This document shows positions 56,635 through 64,000 of a stretch of DNA of 64,000 bases, one piece after another. Each line of letters starts with the position of its first letter. The first letter of the stretch is position 1. Source of the stretch: Pseudomonas fluorescens (GTDB lineage: Bacteria > Pseudomonadota > Gammaproteobacteria > Pseudomonadales > Pseudomonadaceae); contig NZ_MSDF01000014.1 in NCBI RefSeq assembly GCF_002022275.1, positions 352,711 to 416,710 of the forward strand, in the 5' to 3' direction. The notes beneath the pieces are model-generated. The model saw only the letters and a list, made by a program, of their open reading frames with translations. It was not told the DNA's origin and searched no databases. A program made the position numbers and the translations under genes.

Positions 56635-57300
56635 ATGAGCAAAAACATTGCAGTGATCCTTTCCGGCTGTGGCGTATACGACGGCGCAGAGATCCATGAA
56701 AGCGTGATCACCTTGCTGCGCCTGGACCAGCGCGGCGCTCAGGTCCAATGTTTTGCCCCTGATATCGCGCAATTGCACGTGATCAACCACCTCACCGGTG
56801 AGGAGATGCCCGAGACACGCAATGTGCTGGTGGAATCGGCGCGTATTGCCCGGGGTGAAGTGAAAGACATTCGCGAAGCGGACGCCGACGCGTTCGATGC
56901 GCTGATCGTGCCAGGCGGGTTTGGCGCGGCGAAGAACCTGTCGAACTTTGCCGTCGAGGGCGCCGGTTGCAGCGTCAACCCGCAGGTGCTGGAACTGGCC
57001 GAGGCCTTTGCCGAGGCGGGTAAACCGGTGGGGCTGATCTGCATTTCGCCGGCGCTGGCCGCGAAGATCTACGGCCCGGGCGTGACCTGCACCATCGGCA
57101 ACTGCCCTGACACGGCGGCAGCACTGAACAAGATGGGCGCCACCCACCGTGAGTGTGCGGTGGAAGACATCGTCGAAGACACCGCGCGCAAACTGGTGAG
57201 CACACCCGCCTACATGGTCGGCAAGAGCATCAGTGAGGTGGCTTCGGGGATCAACAAACTGGTGGACCGGGTGTTGGAGCTGACCCACGAAAACGACTAG
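56635..57300 (+). CDS. elbB: ElbB/DJ-1-type glyoxalase
   Basis: A 221-residue DJ-1/PfpI-superfamily protein of the ElbB group. NIAVILSGCGVYDGAEIHES at the start, LIVPGGFGAAKNLSNFA in the middle and the nucleophile Cys in PVGLICISPALAA define it. E. coli ElbB was linked to isoprenoid synthesis and has weak glyoxalase activity. The ATG at 56635 was chosen because GGAG is 8 bases upstream; the ATG two codons earlier is too close. It ends overlapping the convergent YaiI-like gene by 4 bases. Confidence 0.92.
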   Translation: MSKNIAVILSGCGVYDGAEIHESVITLLRLDQRGAQVQCFAPDIAQLHVINHLTGEEMPETRNVLVESARIARGEVKDIREADADAFDALIVPGGFGAAKNLSNFAVEGAGCSVNPQVLELAEAFAEAGKPVGLICISPALAAKIYGPGVTCTIGNCPDTAAALNKMGATHRECAVEDIVEDTARKLVSTPAYMVGKSISEVASGINKLVDRVLELTHEND

Positions 57301-57752
57301 CTGGCGCGCATCAACCGGGTGAGGATCCGGTCCAGGGCATTGGCGAACGCCTGCTTGTCCTTTTCCCCATGGGGTGGCGGGCCGCCGCCCATCTGGCCTT
57401 GCTCGCGCAGGTCAGTGAACAGGTTACGCACCGCCAGCCGCTCGCTCATGTTCGCCGGGCTGAACTCCTTGCCGCGCGGGTCGAGGGCCGTGACGCCCTT
57501 CTTCACCAGCCGATCGGCCAGGGGCACGTCGCTGCAGATCACCAACTCACCGGGCACGGCATGTTCGACAAGGTAATCATCTGCCGCGTCCGGCCCGCTG
57601 GGCACCACGATCAGCTTTACGCAGGCGAAGCTCGGCTTGATCTGGCTCTGACCGGCGACCAGCACTACTTCGAACTGGCGCTTCAACGCGAACTTGACGA
57701 CTTGGTCCTTGGCGGCCCGGGGGCAAGCGTCGGCATCGATCCACACGCGCAT
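57297..57752 (-). CDS. YaiI/YqxD-family (DUF188) protein
   Basis: A 151-residue UPF0178 protein, a PIN-like fold with acidic residues in MRVWIDADACPRAAKDQVV and ELVICSDVPLADRLVKKGVT and DPRGKEFSPANMSERLAVR. A nuclease-like function is inferred from the fold and not proven. The ATG at 57752 was used; upstream in-frame sequence to 57887 reads through a REP element. The protein is of conserved length. Confidence 0.9.
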   Translation of the reverse strand: MRVWIDADACPRAAKDQVVKFALKRQFEVVLVAGQSQIKPSFACVKLIVVPSGPDAADDYLVEHAVPGELVICSDVPLADRLVKKGVTALDPRGKEFSPANMSERLAVRNLFTDLREQGQMGGGPPPHGEKDKQAFANALDRILTRLMRAS

Positions 57753-57784
57753 ATTTCCACCTTCCATTACCAATATAGATCCAA

Positions 57785-57888
57785 TGTGGGAGCGGGCTTG
57801 CCCGCGATAGCGGTGGATCAGCCAACATTTCACCAACTGACACACTGCAATCGCGGGCAAGTCGAATCGTCGCACCGCCGCTCCCACA
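57785..57888. repeat. REP inverted pair with a variant right arm
   Basis: Left arm TGTGGGAGCGGGCTTGCCCGCGAT. The right arm runs ATCGCGGGCAAG then TCGAATCGTCGCACCGC before CGCTCCCACA: the CCCG core is replaced by a 17-base stretch. I recall this TCGAATCGTCGCACCGC variant in other fluorescens-group genomes, so it is a known-looking subtype and not a unique insertion. Confidence 0.85.
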
Positions 57889-57905
57889 GTTTTGACCTCG
57901 TTCGT

Positions 57906-59801
57906 TCAAGCAGGAATGCGGCGCTTCTCGGCCAACCGACTGCGACCATACAGCACCACAATCGCCAGGATCGCCACGGCCTGCGCGCTCAGTGAATACG
58001 CATCAGCGTGAATACCCAGCCAGTCGAAGTCAAAAAACGCCACTGGCCGCGTGCCGAAGATGCCGGCTTCCTGCAGCGCTTTTACGCCATGCCCGGCGAA
58101 CACCACCGAGAGTGCGCACAGCAACGCCGCGTTGATGCCGAAGAACAACGCCAGCGGCAGCTTCGCCGAACCCCGCAGGATCACCCACGCCAACCCCACC
58201 AGCAGCACCAGCGCCGTGGCGCCACCGGCCAGTACCGCGTTGTGCCCGGCAGGTCCCGCTTGCAGCCACAGGGTTTCGTAGAACAGGATCACTTCGAACA
58301 GCTCGCGGTACACCGAGAAGAACGCCAGCATCGCAAAGCCAAACCGCCCGCCGCCGCCCACCAGGCTGCTCTTGATGTAATCCTGCCAGGCCGCCGCGTG
58401 GCGCCGGTCGTGCATCCACACACCCAGCCACAACACCATCACACTGGCGAACAAGGCTGTACAGCCTTCCAGCAATTCACGCTGAGCGCCGCTGACGTCA
58501 ATCACATACGCCGCCAACGCCCACGTAGCCAAGCCTGCCAGCAGTGCCAGGCCCCAACCGACGTTAACGCTGCGCACCGCCGATTGTTGGCCGGTGTTAC
58601 GCAAAAACGCGAGGATCGCCGCCAGTACCAGGATCGCTTCCAGACCTTCGCGCAACAAAATCAGCAAGCCAGAGATATAGCTTAGCGACCAGCTCAGGCC
58701 GTCGCTGCCCAGCAAACCGGCAGATTCGGTGAGTTTGCCCTTGGCCACGTCCAGGCGTTGCTGCACCTGCTCGATCGGCAAACCGTCCTGCAACGACTGC
58801 CGGTAAGCCATCAGGGCCTTCTCGGTGTCTTTGCGCACATTGGCGTCGACGTTGTCCAGGGAGCTTTCCACCAGCTCGAAACCTTCCAGGTAGGCGGCCA
58901 CCGACAGGTCATAGGCCTGTTCGTGGTCACCGTTGCGGAAGGCCGCGAGGCTCTTGTCCAGCGTGGTGCCGGTGTAATCGAGCAACTGCGCCGGGCCACG
59001 TTTGACCTGCGGCGGCTGAGCGCGTTGAGCGCGGAACGTGGCGGCGGCGGCCGGGCCGCTGGCAGCCAGTACTTCATTCGGGGTTTGGCGCGCAAGGTCG
59101 GCCAGGTTGAAAGGTTGCTCGCTCTTGGCGGCAGCCGGGTCGGCGGTGAAGCCCGCGATGTAAGTCGCCAGGTCCCAGCGCTGGCGGTCGTCCAATTGAT
59201 CGGCGAAGGACGGCATGTCCGTGCCTTCGACGCCCAGGCCCAGGGTGTTGTAGATCGCGTAGAGACTCAGGCGATCGAGGCGCGTGGCATCGCGCAGGTT
59301 TGCGGGCGGTGGAATCATGCCTACGCTTGCAGGCCCATCACCGGCACCGGTGGTGCCATGGCAGACCGAACACTGCTGAACGTAAAGCGGCGCACCGCGT
59401 GTCGGGTCGGGCGTGATGGCCGGGGCCTGACTGACCTCGTACGCCACCGCCAGCTTGGCGCCCAACTGACGCGCTTGACGGGCAACCGCGGCACCGTCCT
59501 GACGGGCGGTGACCGCCGCCAGTAACTCATCGACACCCTTCACCAGCTCGGCGCGCTCGGGTTTATCCGGCAATTGCGAGACCAGCCCCTGCAACACGCC
59601 GAGAAACTCCACCTGTTCGCGGTATTCCGACTCGTCAACAACGGTGCCCGCCTCGACGGTCGGCAGGTAGTCGGCGCCAATATAGTCCAGCAAATGCAGG
59701 GCTTGTGGAGCGCCTTCAGCCGTCGCGGCCAACAGATTGAAGCTGCACGACATCAACACCGGCAATAACAGCCAGCCGAGAAAACGGAAGGGGGCAGTCA
59801 T
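57906..59801 (-). CDS. FTR1-family iron permease with cytochrome c domain
   Basis: A 631-residue membrane protein: signal peptide, an N-terminal helical part, a class I cytochrome c domain with one heme site (QQCSVCHGTTGAGDGPA, axial Met in GVEGTDMPSFADQL), then a seven-helix FTR1 permease (residues about 370-631) with the iron-binding REGLE (LREGLEAILVLAAIL) and RELFE (YRELFEVILFYETL) motifs. FTR1 proteins oxidise and import ferrous iron. The fused cytochrome may take up the electrons released by Fe(II) oxidation. EfeO and EfeB genes are not adjacent. Confidence 0.9.
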   Translation of the reverse strand: MTAPFRFLGWLLLPVLMSCSFNLLAATAEGAPQALHLLDYIGADYLPTVEAGTVVDESEYREQVEFLGVLQGLVSQLPDKPERAELVKGVDELLAAVTARQDGAAVARQARQLGAKLAVAYEVSQAPAITPDPTRGAPLYVQQCSVCHGTTGAGDGPASVGMIPPPANLRDATRLDRLSLYAIYNTLGLGVEGTDMPSFADQLDDRQRWDLATYIAGFTADPAAAKSEQPFNLADLARQTPNEVLAASGPAAAATFRAQRAQPPQVKRGPAQLLDYTGTTLDKSLAAFRNGDHEQAYDLSVAAYLEGFELVESSLDNVDANVRKDTEKALMAYRQSLQDGLPIEQVQQRLDVAKGKLTESAGLLGSDGLSWSLSYISGLLILLREGLEAILVLAAILAFLRNTGQQSAVRSVNVGWGLALLAGLATWALAAYVIDVSGAQRELLEGCTALFASVMVLWLGVWMHDRRHAAAWQDYIKSSLVGGGGRFGFAMLAFFSVYRELFEVILFYETLWLQAGPAGHNAVLAGGATALVLLVGLAWVILRGSAKLPLALFFGINAALLCALSVVFAGHGVKALQEAGIFGTRPVAFFDFDWLGIHADAYSLSAQAVAILAIVVLYGRSRLAEKRRIPA

Positions 59802-59934
59802 GAATGAATCTCAAGGGAAAATACGAAGTAACACTATTGTTCAACGTTAAGAGGTTTGACTCAAGGCGTTAGTGCAGCCGCGACATGCGTGTCCGCCTGA
59901 ACGGGCCGGGTGTAATCGGCTCGCACAAAACAAA

Positions 59935-60024
59935 TGTGGGAGCGGGCTTGCCCGCGATTACGGTGTGTCAGTCGAGAGATAAGTTGACTGGTTCACCGCT
60001 ATCGCGAGCAAGCCCGCTCCCACA
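59935..60024. repeat. REP inverted pair, mixed subtypes
   Basis: Left arm TGTGGGAGCGGGCTTGCCCGCGAT, right arm ATCGCGAGCAAGCCCGCTCCCACA. The arms differ at the core (CCCGCGAT against CTCGCGAT), as though two REP subtypes were joined. Confidence 0.9.
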
Positions 60025-60045
60025 TTTTTGATCCGGTTGAGTCAG

Positions 60046-60678
60046 TCAGGCTGTCGCGCGATGCAAACTGGCGAGGAAGCCCGCCGCCCCCACGAATAAC
60101 CCGGCAAACGTGCGGTTCATGCGTTTCTGCTGCTTGGGCGTGCGCAACAGCCGCAACACCTTCGACGCCAACCCCGTATACCCCGCCATCACGATCATAT
60201 CGACGCTGATCATCGTCGCGCCCAGGATCAGGTACTGGGTCAGCAACGGCGCGTGCGGGTCCACGAACTGCGGCAACACCGCCAGCATGAACACCAAGGC
60301 CTTGGGGTTGCTGGCGTTCACCAGGAAGCCCCGGAACATCATCGCCAACGGCTTGCCGATCGGGCGCACGGCGGAGTCATCGGCCATGTCCATCGGCAAA
60401 GCGCGCCATTGCTTGATGGCCAGGTACACCAGGTACGCCACGCCGAACCATTTGATCGCATAGAAGGCGGTAGAAGATGCCGCCAAAATGGCACCCAGCC
60501 CGCCCGCCACCACGGCAATCTGCATCGCCAGCCCCAGTTGCAGGCCAATGGCATTCCAGTAACCGCGCAGGAAGCCGTATTGCAGGCCGCTGGACATCGA
60601 AGCGATGGCGCCGGCACCAGGAGAAAGGGAGATGATCCAACTGGCCACGAAAAAGGCCAGCCATGTATCGAGTGCCAT
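60046..60678 (-). CDS. LysE/RhtB-family exporter
   Basis: A 210-residue amino-acid exporter with six membrane helices. The first segment LAFFVASWIISLSPGAGAIA holds the SPGP-like motif, and GFLVNASNPKALVFMLAVLP is the second family signature. Substrate (lysine, homoserine, threonine or another) cannot be told. The ATG at 60678 is taken over the one 12 bases upstream. It stands alone with REP elements downstream. Confidence 0.9.
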   Translation of the reverse strand: MALDTWLAFFVASWIISLSPGAGAIASMSSGLQYGFLRGYWNAIGLQLGLAMQIAVVAGGLGAILAASSTAFYAIKWFGVAYLVYLAIKQWRALPMDMADDSAVRPIGKPLAMMFRGFLVNASNPKALVFMLAVLPQFVDPHAPLLTQYLILGATMISVDMIVMAGYTGLASKVLRLLRTPKQQKRMNRTFAGLFVGAAGFLASLHRATA

Positions 60679-60767
60679 TGCACACCTCAAGGAAGAGTCA
60701 GCGTTTATTGGCTAAAGCTAACTCTGTCGACAGAAGGCTGGCTATAGGTTTTTACAAAATGTGAATG

Positions 60768-61340
60768 CTAGCGGTCGCCCGGGAATACGTGCGTACCCGG
60801 CCAACGGCGCACCGAACGCTGGAAGAACAGGCTGTTGGGCACCTGCACCATCGCGCTGTCGGTGCCGGCTTCTGCCACTTCGATCAGCGTGGTGTACAGC
60901 AGGTTGATCGCAACCACCCGCCCTTTCACGCCCGGTTTGTCGACGGTATCGACCAGTTCGACGATGTCGCCGAGGCGAAACGGCCCAACCGTAAAGATCA
61001 AAATCGCGCACAGCAGGTTCGACAACACCGACCACATGGCAAAAAACGCTACGGCGGCAACCGCGACAAACCCTGACAACGCCGTCCACAGCACCGTGGC
61101 GGACACGCCCAGACGGCCGAGGACGAAAATCAGCGCACTGCCCATGATCAGCCAGCGCAAGCCACCGCGCAGCGGCATCAGCAATTGCGGCGGGAACGGG
61201 TAGCGCTCGCCCAGTCGAGTGAGGCCCTTGGCGACAAAGCGCTGGGCGAGGTAGCCAGCCAACAGGATCAGCAGGATTTGCACGCCGATCCACACCGGTT
61301 CGACCCATTGCGCCGGCAGCGGCAGTTGCAGCGCTTCCAT
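60768..61340 (-). CDS. small MscS-type mechanosensitive channel
   Basis: A 190-residue short MscS-family protein: two or three membrane helices and a pore helix (VAVAAVAFFAMWSVLSNLLC), followed by the beta-domain start (PFRLGDIVELVDTVDKPGVKGRVV). It stops before the large cytoplasmic cage domain, so it is a shortened member. Its ATG overlaps the stop of the ABC-F gene (TGATG), so the two are translationally coupled. Confidence 0.88.
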   Translation of the reverse strand: MEALQLPLPAQWVEPVWIGVQILLILLAGYLAQRFVAKGLTRLGERYPFPPQLLMPLRGGLRWLIMGSALIFVLGRLGVSATVLWTALSGFVAVAAVAFFAMWSVLSNLLCAILIFTVGPFRLGDIVELVDTVDKPGVKGRVVAINLLYTTLIEVAEAGTDSAMVQVPNSLFFQRSVRRWPGTHVFPGDR

Positions 61341-63250
61341 CAGGACAGCGCCTCCAGCTCCGCTTGCAGGGTTTCGAGCAGTTCGAGGGCCTCCATCCAG
61401 GTTTCCTCCAATTGCCCTTCGCGCACCTTGAGCTTGGCCTGCTCGGCCAGCAGGTCACGTAGCTCGTCCTTGCGTGCGGCCTCATACACGCCGCTGTCGC
61501 CCAGACTGGCTTCGATCTTGGCCAGGCGCTCATGCACCTTGCCCAGCTCGGCTTCCAGCTTGTCGGCTTCGCGTTTATGCGGCGCCAACTGTTGGCGCAG
61601 CGCAGCCGCAGCTTGGCGCTGGGCCTTCTTGTCGGTTTTGTCCGGGTTGACCGGCGTGTTGCTGGTCGGCGCGTTGCGCAGGCGGTAATCGGTCAACCAG
61701 CGTGCGTAGTCGTCGAGGTCGCCGTCGAACTCTTCGACTTTGCCGTCGGCCACCAGCAGGAAGTTGTCGGTGGTACTTTTGAGCAAGTGGCGATCGTGAG
61801 ACACCACCAGTACCGCGCCGCTGAACTCTTGCAGAGCCATGGTCAGCGCCAGGCGCATTTCCAGGTCCAGGTGGTTGGTGGGCTCATCGAGCAGCAGCAG
61901 GTTCGGACGGTCCCAGGCGATCAACGCCAGGGCCAGGCGGGCCTTTTCGCCGCCGGAGAAATTCAGCACCGGCTCATCGATACGCGCGCCACGGAAGTCA
62001 AAACCACCGAGAAAGTCGCGCAAGGTCTGCTCGCGCTCGGTCGGTGCCAGGCGTTGCAAGTGCAGCAAGGGGCTGGCTTTGGAGTCGAGGGAGTCCAGCT
62101 GATGCTGGGCAAAGTAGCCCACAACCAGGTTCTCGCCACGGGTCAGGCGGCCGGCCAATGGTTGCAGCTCGCCCGACAGGTTCTTGATCAGCGTCGACTT
62201 GCCCGCGCCGTTGGGCCCGAGCAAACCGATACGCGCGCCCGGCGTGAGCTGCAGCTTGACCTTCTCCAGAATGGTTTTGTCGCCATAACCCAGGCGGGCA
62301 TCGGAGAGGTCGAGCAAGGGGCTGGAAATTTTCACCGACTCGCGAAACACGAAGTCGAACGGTGAATCGACGTGGGCCGCCGACAGTTCTTCCATGCGTT
62401 CCAGCGCCTTGATCCGGCTCTGGGCCTGACGGGCCTTGGTGGCCTGGGCCTTGAAGCGGGCGATGTAGCTTTCCATGTGCGCACGCTGCGCCTGTTGCTT
62501 CTCGAACGCCTGTTGTTGCTGGGCCAAACGCTCGGCGCGCGCGCGTTCGAACGCGCTATAGCCGCCACGGTAGAGGGTGATTTTCTTCTGTTCAACGTGA
62601 GCGATGTTGTCGACCACGGCGTCGAGGAAGTCCCGGTCGTGGGAAATCAGCAGCAAAGTGCCCGGGTAGCTCTTGAGGAAATCTTCCAGCCACAAGATGG
62701 CATCGAGGTCCAGGTGGTTGGTCGGTTCGTCGAGCAGCAACAGGTCCGAGGGGCACATCAACGCCTGGGCCAGGTTCAGGCGCATGCGCCAGCCGCCGGA
62801 GAAGTCGGCGACCGGGCGGTCCATCTGTTCATTGGTAAAACCGAGGCCAGCGAGCATTTTGCGCGCGCGGGCGTCGGCAGTGTAGCCGTCGGCACTGTCG
62901 AGTTCCGAGTGCAGGCGGGCCTGGGCGGCACCGTCCTGGGCTTTCTCGGCCTCGGCGAGGTCGTGTTGCACCTGGCGCAGGCGCAGGTCGCCATCGAGCA
63001 CGTAGTCGATCGCAATGCGGTCCAGGGTGTCGATCTCCTGGCGCATATGGGCGATGCGCCAGTCGGCCGGCAGCAGGCAGTCCCCGGAATCCGGGGTCAG
63101 CTCACCCAGCAACAGGGCAAACAACGTGGATTTACCGGCGCCGTTGGCACCGATCAGGCCGGCTTTGTGACCGGCGTGCAGGGTCAGCTCGGCGTCTTCG
63201 AGAAGACGTTGCGGGCCACGCTGTAATGTTAGGCTTTGAAGTCGGATCAT
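61340..63250 (-). CDS. ABC-F ATPase (YheS type)
   Basis: A 636-residue soluble protein with two ATPase domains and no membrane helices: Walker A GANGAGKST and GPNGAGKST, signatures FSGGWRMRLNLAQAL and FSGGEKARLALALI, and two LLLLDEPTNHLDL Walker B segments. A charged coiled coil ends the protein (residues about 540-636). ABC-F proteins act on the ribosome; YheS is the nearest E. coli relative. The ATG at 63250 (MIRLQSLTLQRG) is the family start. It is coupled to the MscS-like gene downstream. Confidence 0.93.
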   Translation of the reverse strand: MIRLQSLTLQRGPQRLLEDAELTLHAGHKAGLIGANGAGKSTLFALLLGELTPDSGDCLLPADWRIAHMRQEIDTLDRIAIDYVLDGDLRLRQVQHDLAEAEKAQDGAAQARLHSELDSADGYTADARARKMLAGLGFTNEQMDRPVADFSGGWRMRLNLAQALMCPSDLLLLDEPTNHLDLDAILWLEDFLKSYPGTLLLISHDRDFLDAVVDNIAHVEQKKITLYRGGYSAFERARAERLAQQQQAFEKQQAQRAHMESYIARFKAQATKARQAQSRIKALERMEELSAAHVDSPFDFVFRESVKISSPLLDLSDARLGYGDKTILEKVKLQLTPGARIGLLGPNGAGKSTLIKNLSGELQPLAGRLTRGENLVVGYFAQHQLDSLDSKASPLLHLQRLAPTEREQTLRDFLGGFDFRGARIDEPVLNFSGGEKARLALALIAWDRPNLLLLDEPTNHLDLEMRLALTMALQEFSGAVLVVSHDRHLLKSTTDNFLLVADGKVEEFDGDLDDYARWLTDYRLRNAPTSNTPVNPDKTDKKAQRQAAAALRQQLAPHKREADKLEAELGKVHERLAKIEASLGDSGVYEAARKDELRDLLAEQAKLKVREGQLEETWMEALELLETLQAELEALS

Positions 63251-63300
63251 AATGGCGGCGGAGTCTACCAGCTTCGTTGCCCGCTGGCTTGGGTGTGAAT

Positions 63301-63759
63301 ATGTGCGCTGACCTGTGGAGCTTTGCCCTTTCGACTTACGCCCGGCCGGGCGTCGAAGCCGCTTGCCTGCGCTTGCAGGAGCAAGGCGCAGATGTGTGCC
63401 TGTTGCTCTGCGGGGCCTGGCTGGAACAAAGGGGTGTAGCCCTGACAGCCGAGCGTGTCGAGGCACTTGAACAGATTGCCGGGCCCTGGCAGTTGCAGGT
63501 GGTCTGGCCGTTGCGGCAAGTGCGTATTCAATGGCGCGAAATGGCGCAGCAGGATGAGCAATTGGCAGGGTTACGCGAGCGCGTCAAAGCCCTGGAGCTG
63601 GAGGCCGAGCGGCAATTGTTGGCGCGTCTGGAGAAGTTGGCACAGGCATGGCCGATGAAAACAGGTCACCACCGATGGCTTGAAGGCTTGGCGCCCGAAG
63701 CCGCCAACCTTGACCACGACGCGCTGCAACTGCTGCGCGCCGTGGTCACCGGCACTTAG
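63301..63759 (+). CDS. TIGR02444 family protein
   Basis: A 152-residue cytoplasmic protein that begins MCADLWSFALSTYARPGVEA and carries CLLLCGAWLEQRG and VRIQWREMAQQDEQLAGLRE, the conserved TIGR02444 pattern. Function is unknown; the family is common in pseudomonads between the ABC-F and algP genes. The start at 63301 is chosen over an in-frame ATG at 63277. Its TAG stop overlaps the convergent algP stop. Confidence 0.85.
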   Translation: MCADLWSFALSTYARPGVEAACLRLQEQGADVCLLLCGAWLEQRGVALTAERVEALEQIAGPWQLQVVWPLRQVRIQWREMAQQDEQLAGLRERVKALELEAERQLLARLEKLAQAWPMKTGHHRWLEGLAPEAANLDHDALQLLRAVVTGT

Positions 63760-64000
63760 GAAGCGCTGGTTGGAGTGGTGCTTGGCGCTACCGGTGCAGG
63801 GGTGCTGCTGGCCGATGCGGTTGGAGCGGTGGACGCTGCCGGGGTAGCAGCCGGTGCTGCCGGCTTGGCGGCAGCTGGTTTTGCAGCGGCAGGTTTGGCG
63901 GCAGGCTTGGCAACTGGTTTTGCAGCAGCAGGCTTAGCAGCTGGCTTGGCAGCTGGTTTTGCAGCAGCAGGTTTAGCAGCTGGCTTGGCGGCTGGTTTTG
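63756..64000 (-). CDS. algP: AlgP C-terminal repeat tail (partial)
   Basis: The window holds only the last 80 or so codons. They read as a Lys-Pro-Ala repeat (AAKPAAKPAA with a 13-residue, 39-base period), then an Ala/Pro/Ser/Thr-rich end PVAPSTTPTSAS. This is the histone H1-like tail of AlgP (AlgR3), a DNA-binding regulator linked to alginate gene expression in P. aeruginosa. The N-terminal domain is off the edge. Such tails vary in repeat number between strains. Confidence 0.82.
   Translation of the reverse strand, partial: KPAAKPAAKPAAAKPAAKPAAKPAAAKPVAKPAAKPAAAKPAAAKPAAPAATPAASTAPTASASSTPAPVAPSTTPTSAS

Noticed and set aside
57829..57888. apparent 17-base insertion in a REP arm as a new mobile element
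   Set aside because: The same TCGAATCGTCGCACCGC variant is, as I recall, widespread in fluorescens-group genomes, and no target duplication is visible.

Overview
The window is about 60% GC and is packed with conserved chromosomal genes of a Pseudomonas of the fluorescens group. The reasons are gene content, many REP-type hairpins built on TGTGGGAGC...GCTCCCACA, and a gene order that, from memory, follows the PAO1 PA5204-PA5253 stretch (argA, argE, gcvT/H, Fe ABC transporter, ubi genes, pepP, zapA, 6S RNA, fau, glpT, ubiD, rho, trxA, ppx, ppk, hemB, ABC-F, algP). No rRNA, tRNA, insertion sequence, prophage or CRISPR array was seen.

Layout. 1-1.7 kb: end of a sulfonate-utilisation locus (start of ssuA, ssuE) and the 1-Cys peroxiredoxin lsfA. 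1.9-4.1 kb: an OprD-family porin and a decayed small secreted-protein gene. 4.2-9.4 kb: argA, argE, a CYTH-CHAD protein, an Lrp-type regulator and a small ACT-like protein. 9.5-15.2 kb: an unaccompanied GspE/PilB-type ATPase, an SPFH/NfeD pair, two exported proteins and a DegT-type aminotransferase. 15.2-19.8 kb: gcvT-gcvH without gcvP, and a ferric-iron ABC permease and binding protein without an ATPase. 19.9-24.7 kb: pepP-ubiH-hotdog-ubiI-like ubiquinone cluster and a YgfB protein. 24.8-28.6 kb: a small coiled-coil protein, zapA, 6S RNA, 5-formyl-THF cyclo-ligase, a 49-residue membrane protein, an EVE protein, a FliL-like protein and a quinone oxidoreductase. 28.8-34.1 kb: glpT, a ChaC-like gene, a TonB-dependent receptor and a PagP-like barrel. 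34.2-40.7 kb: ferredoxin-reductase, ubiD, OafA-type acetylase, rho, trxA.

40.8-49.1 kb is the most accessory-looking part. A FadR-type regulator, a polar amino-acid ABC transporter and a four-gene DUF1120/chaperone/usher fimbrial operon lie between trxA and ppx, which I recall as neighbours in PAO1. 49.6-54.5 kb: ppx convergent with a hemB-ppk operon. 54.7-61.3 kb: DedA, sterol-desaturase-like, elbB, YaiI, an FTR1/cytochrome c fusion, a LysE exporter and a small MscS channel. 61.3-64 kb: an ABC-F ATPase, a TIGR02444 protein and the Lys-Pro-Ala repeat tail of AlgP, cut by the window edge.

Functional themes are sulfur scavenging, arginine synthesis, one-carbon and glycine metabolism, ubiquinone synthesis (two flavin hydroxylases, UbiD and a ferredoxin-reductase), iron uptake by three routes, polyphosphate turnover and envelope functions. 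I did not find a clear new multigene system. The best leads are the trxA-ppx insertion with its fimbrial operon, inverted repeats in front of several regulated genes, a hairpin over the ribosome binding site of the ACT-like gene, and the multiply frameshifted gene beside the porin.
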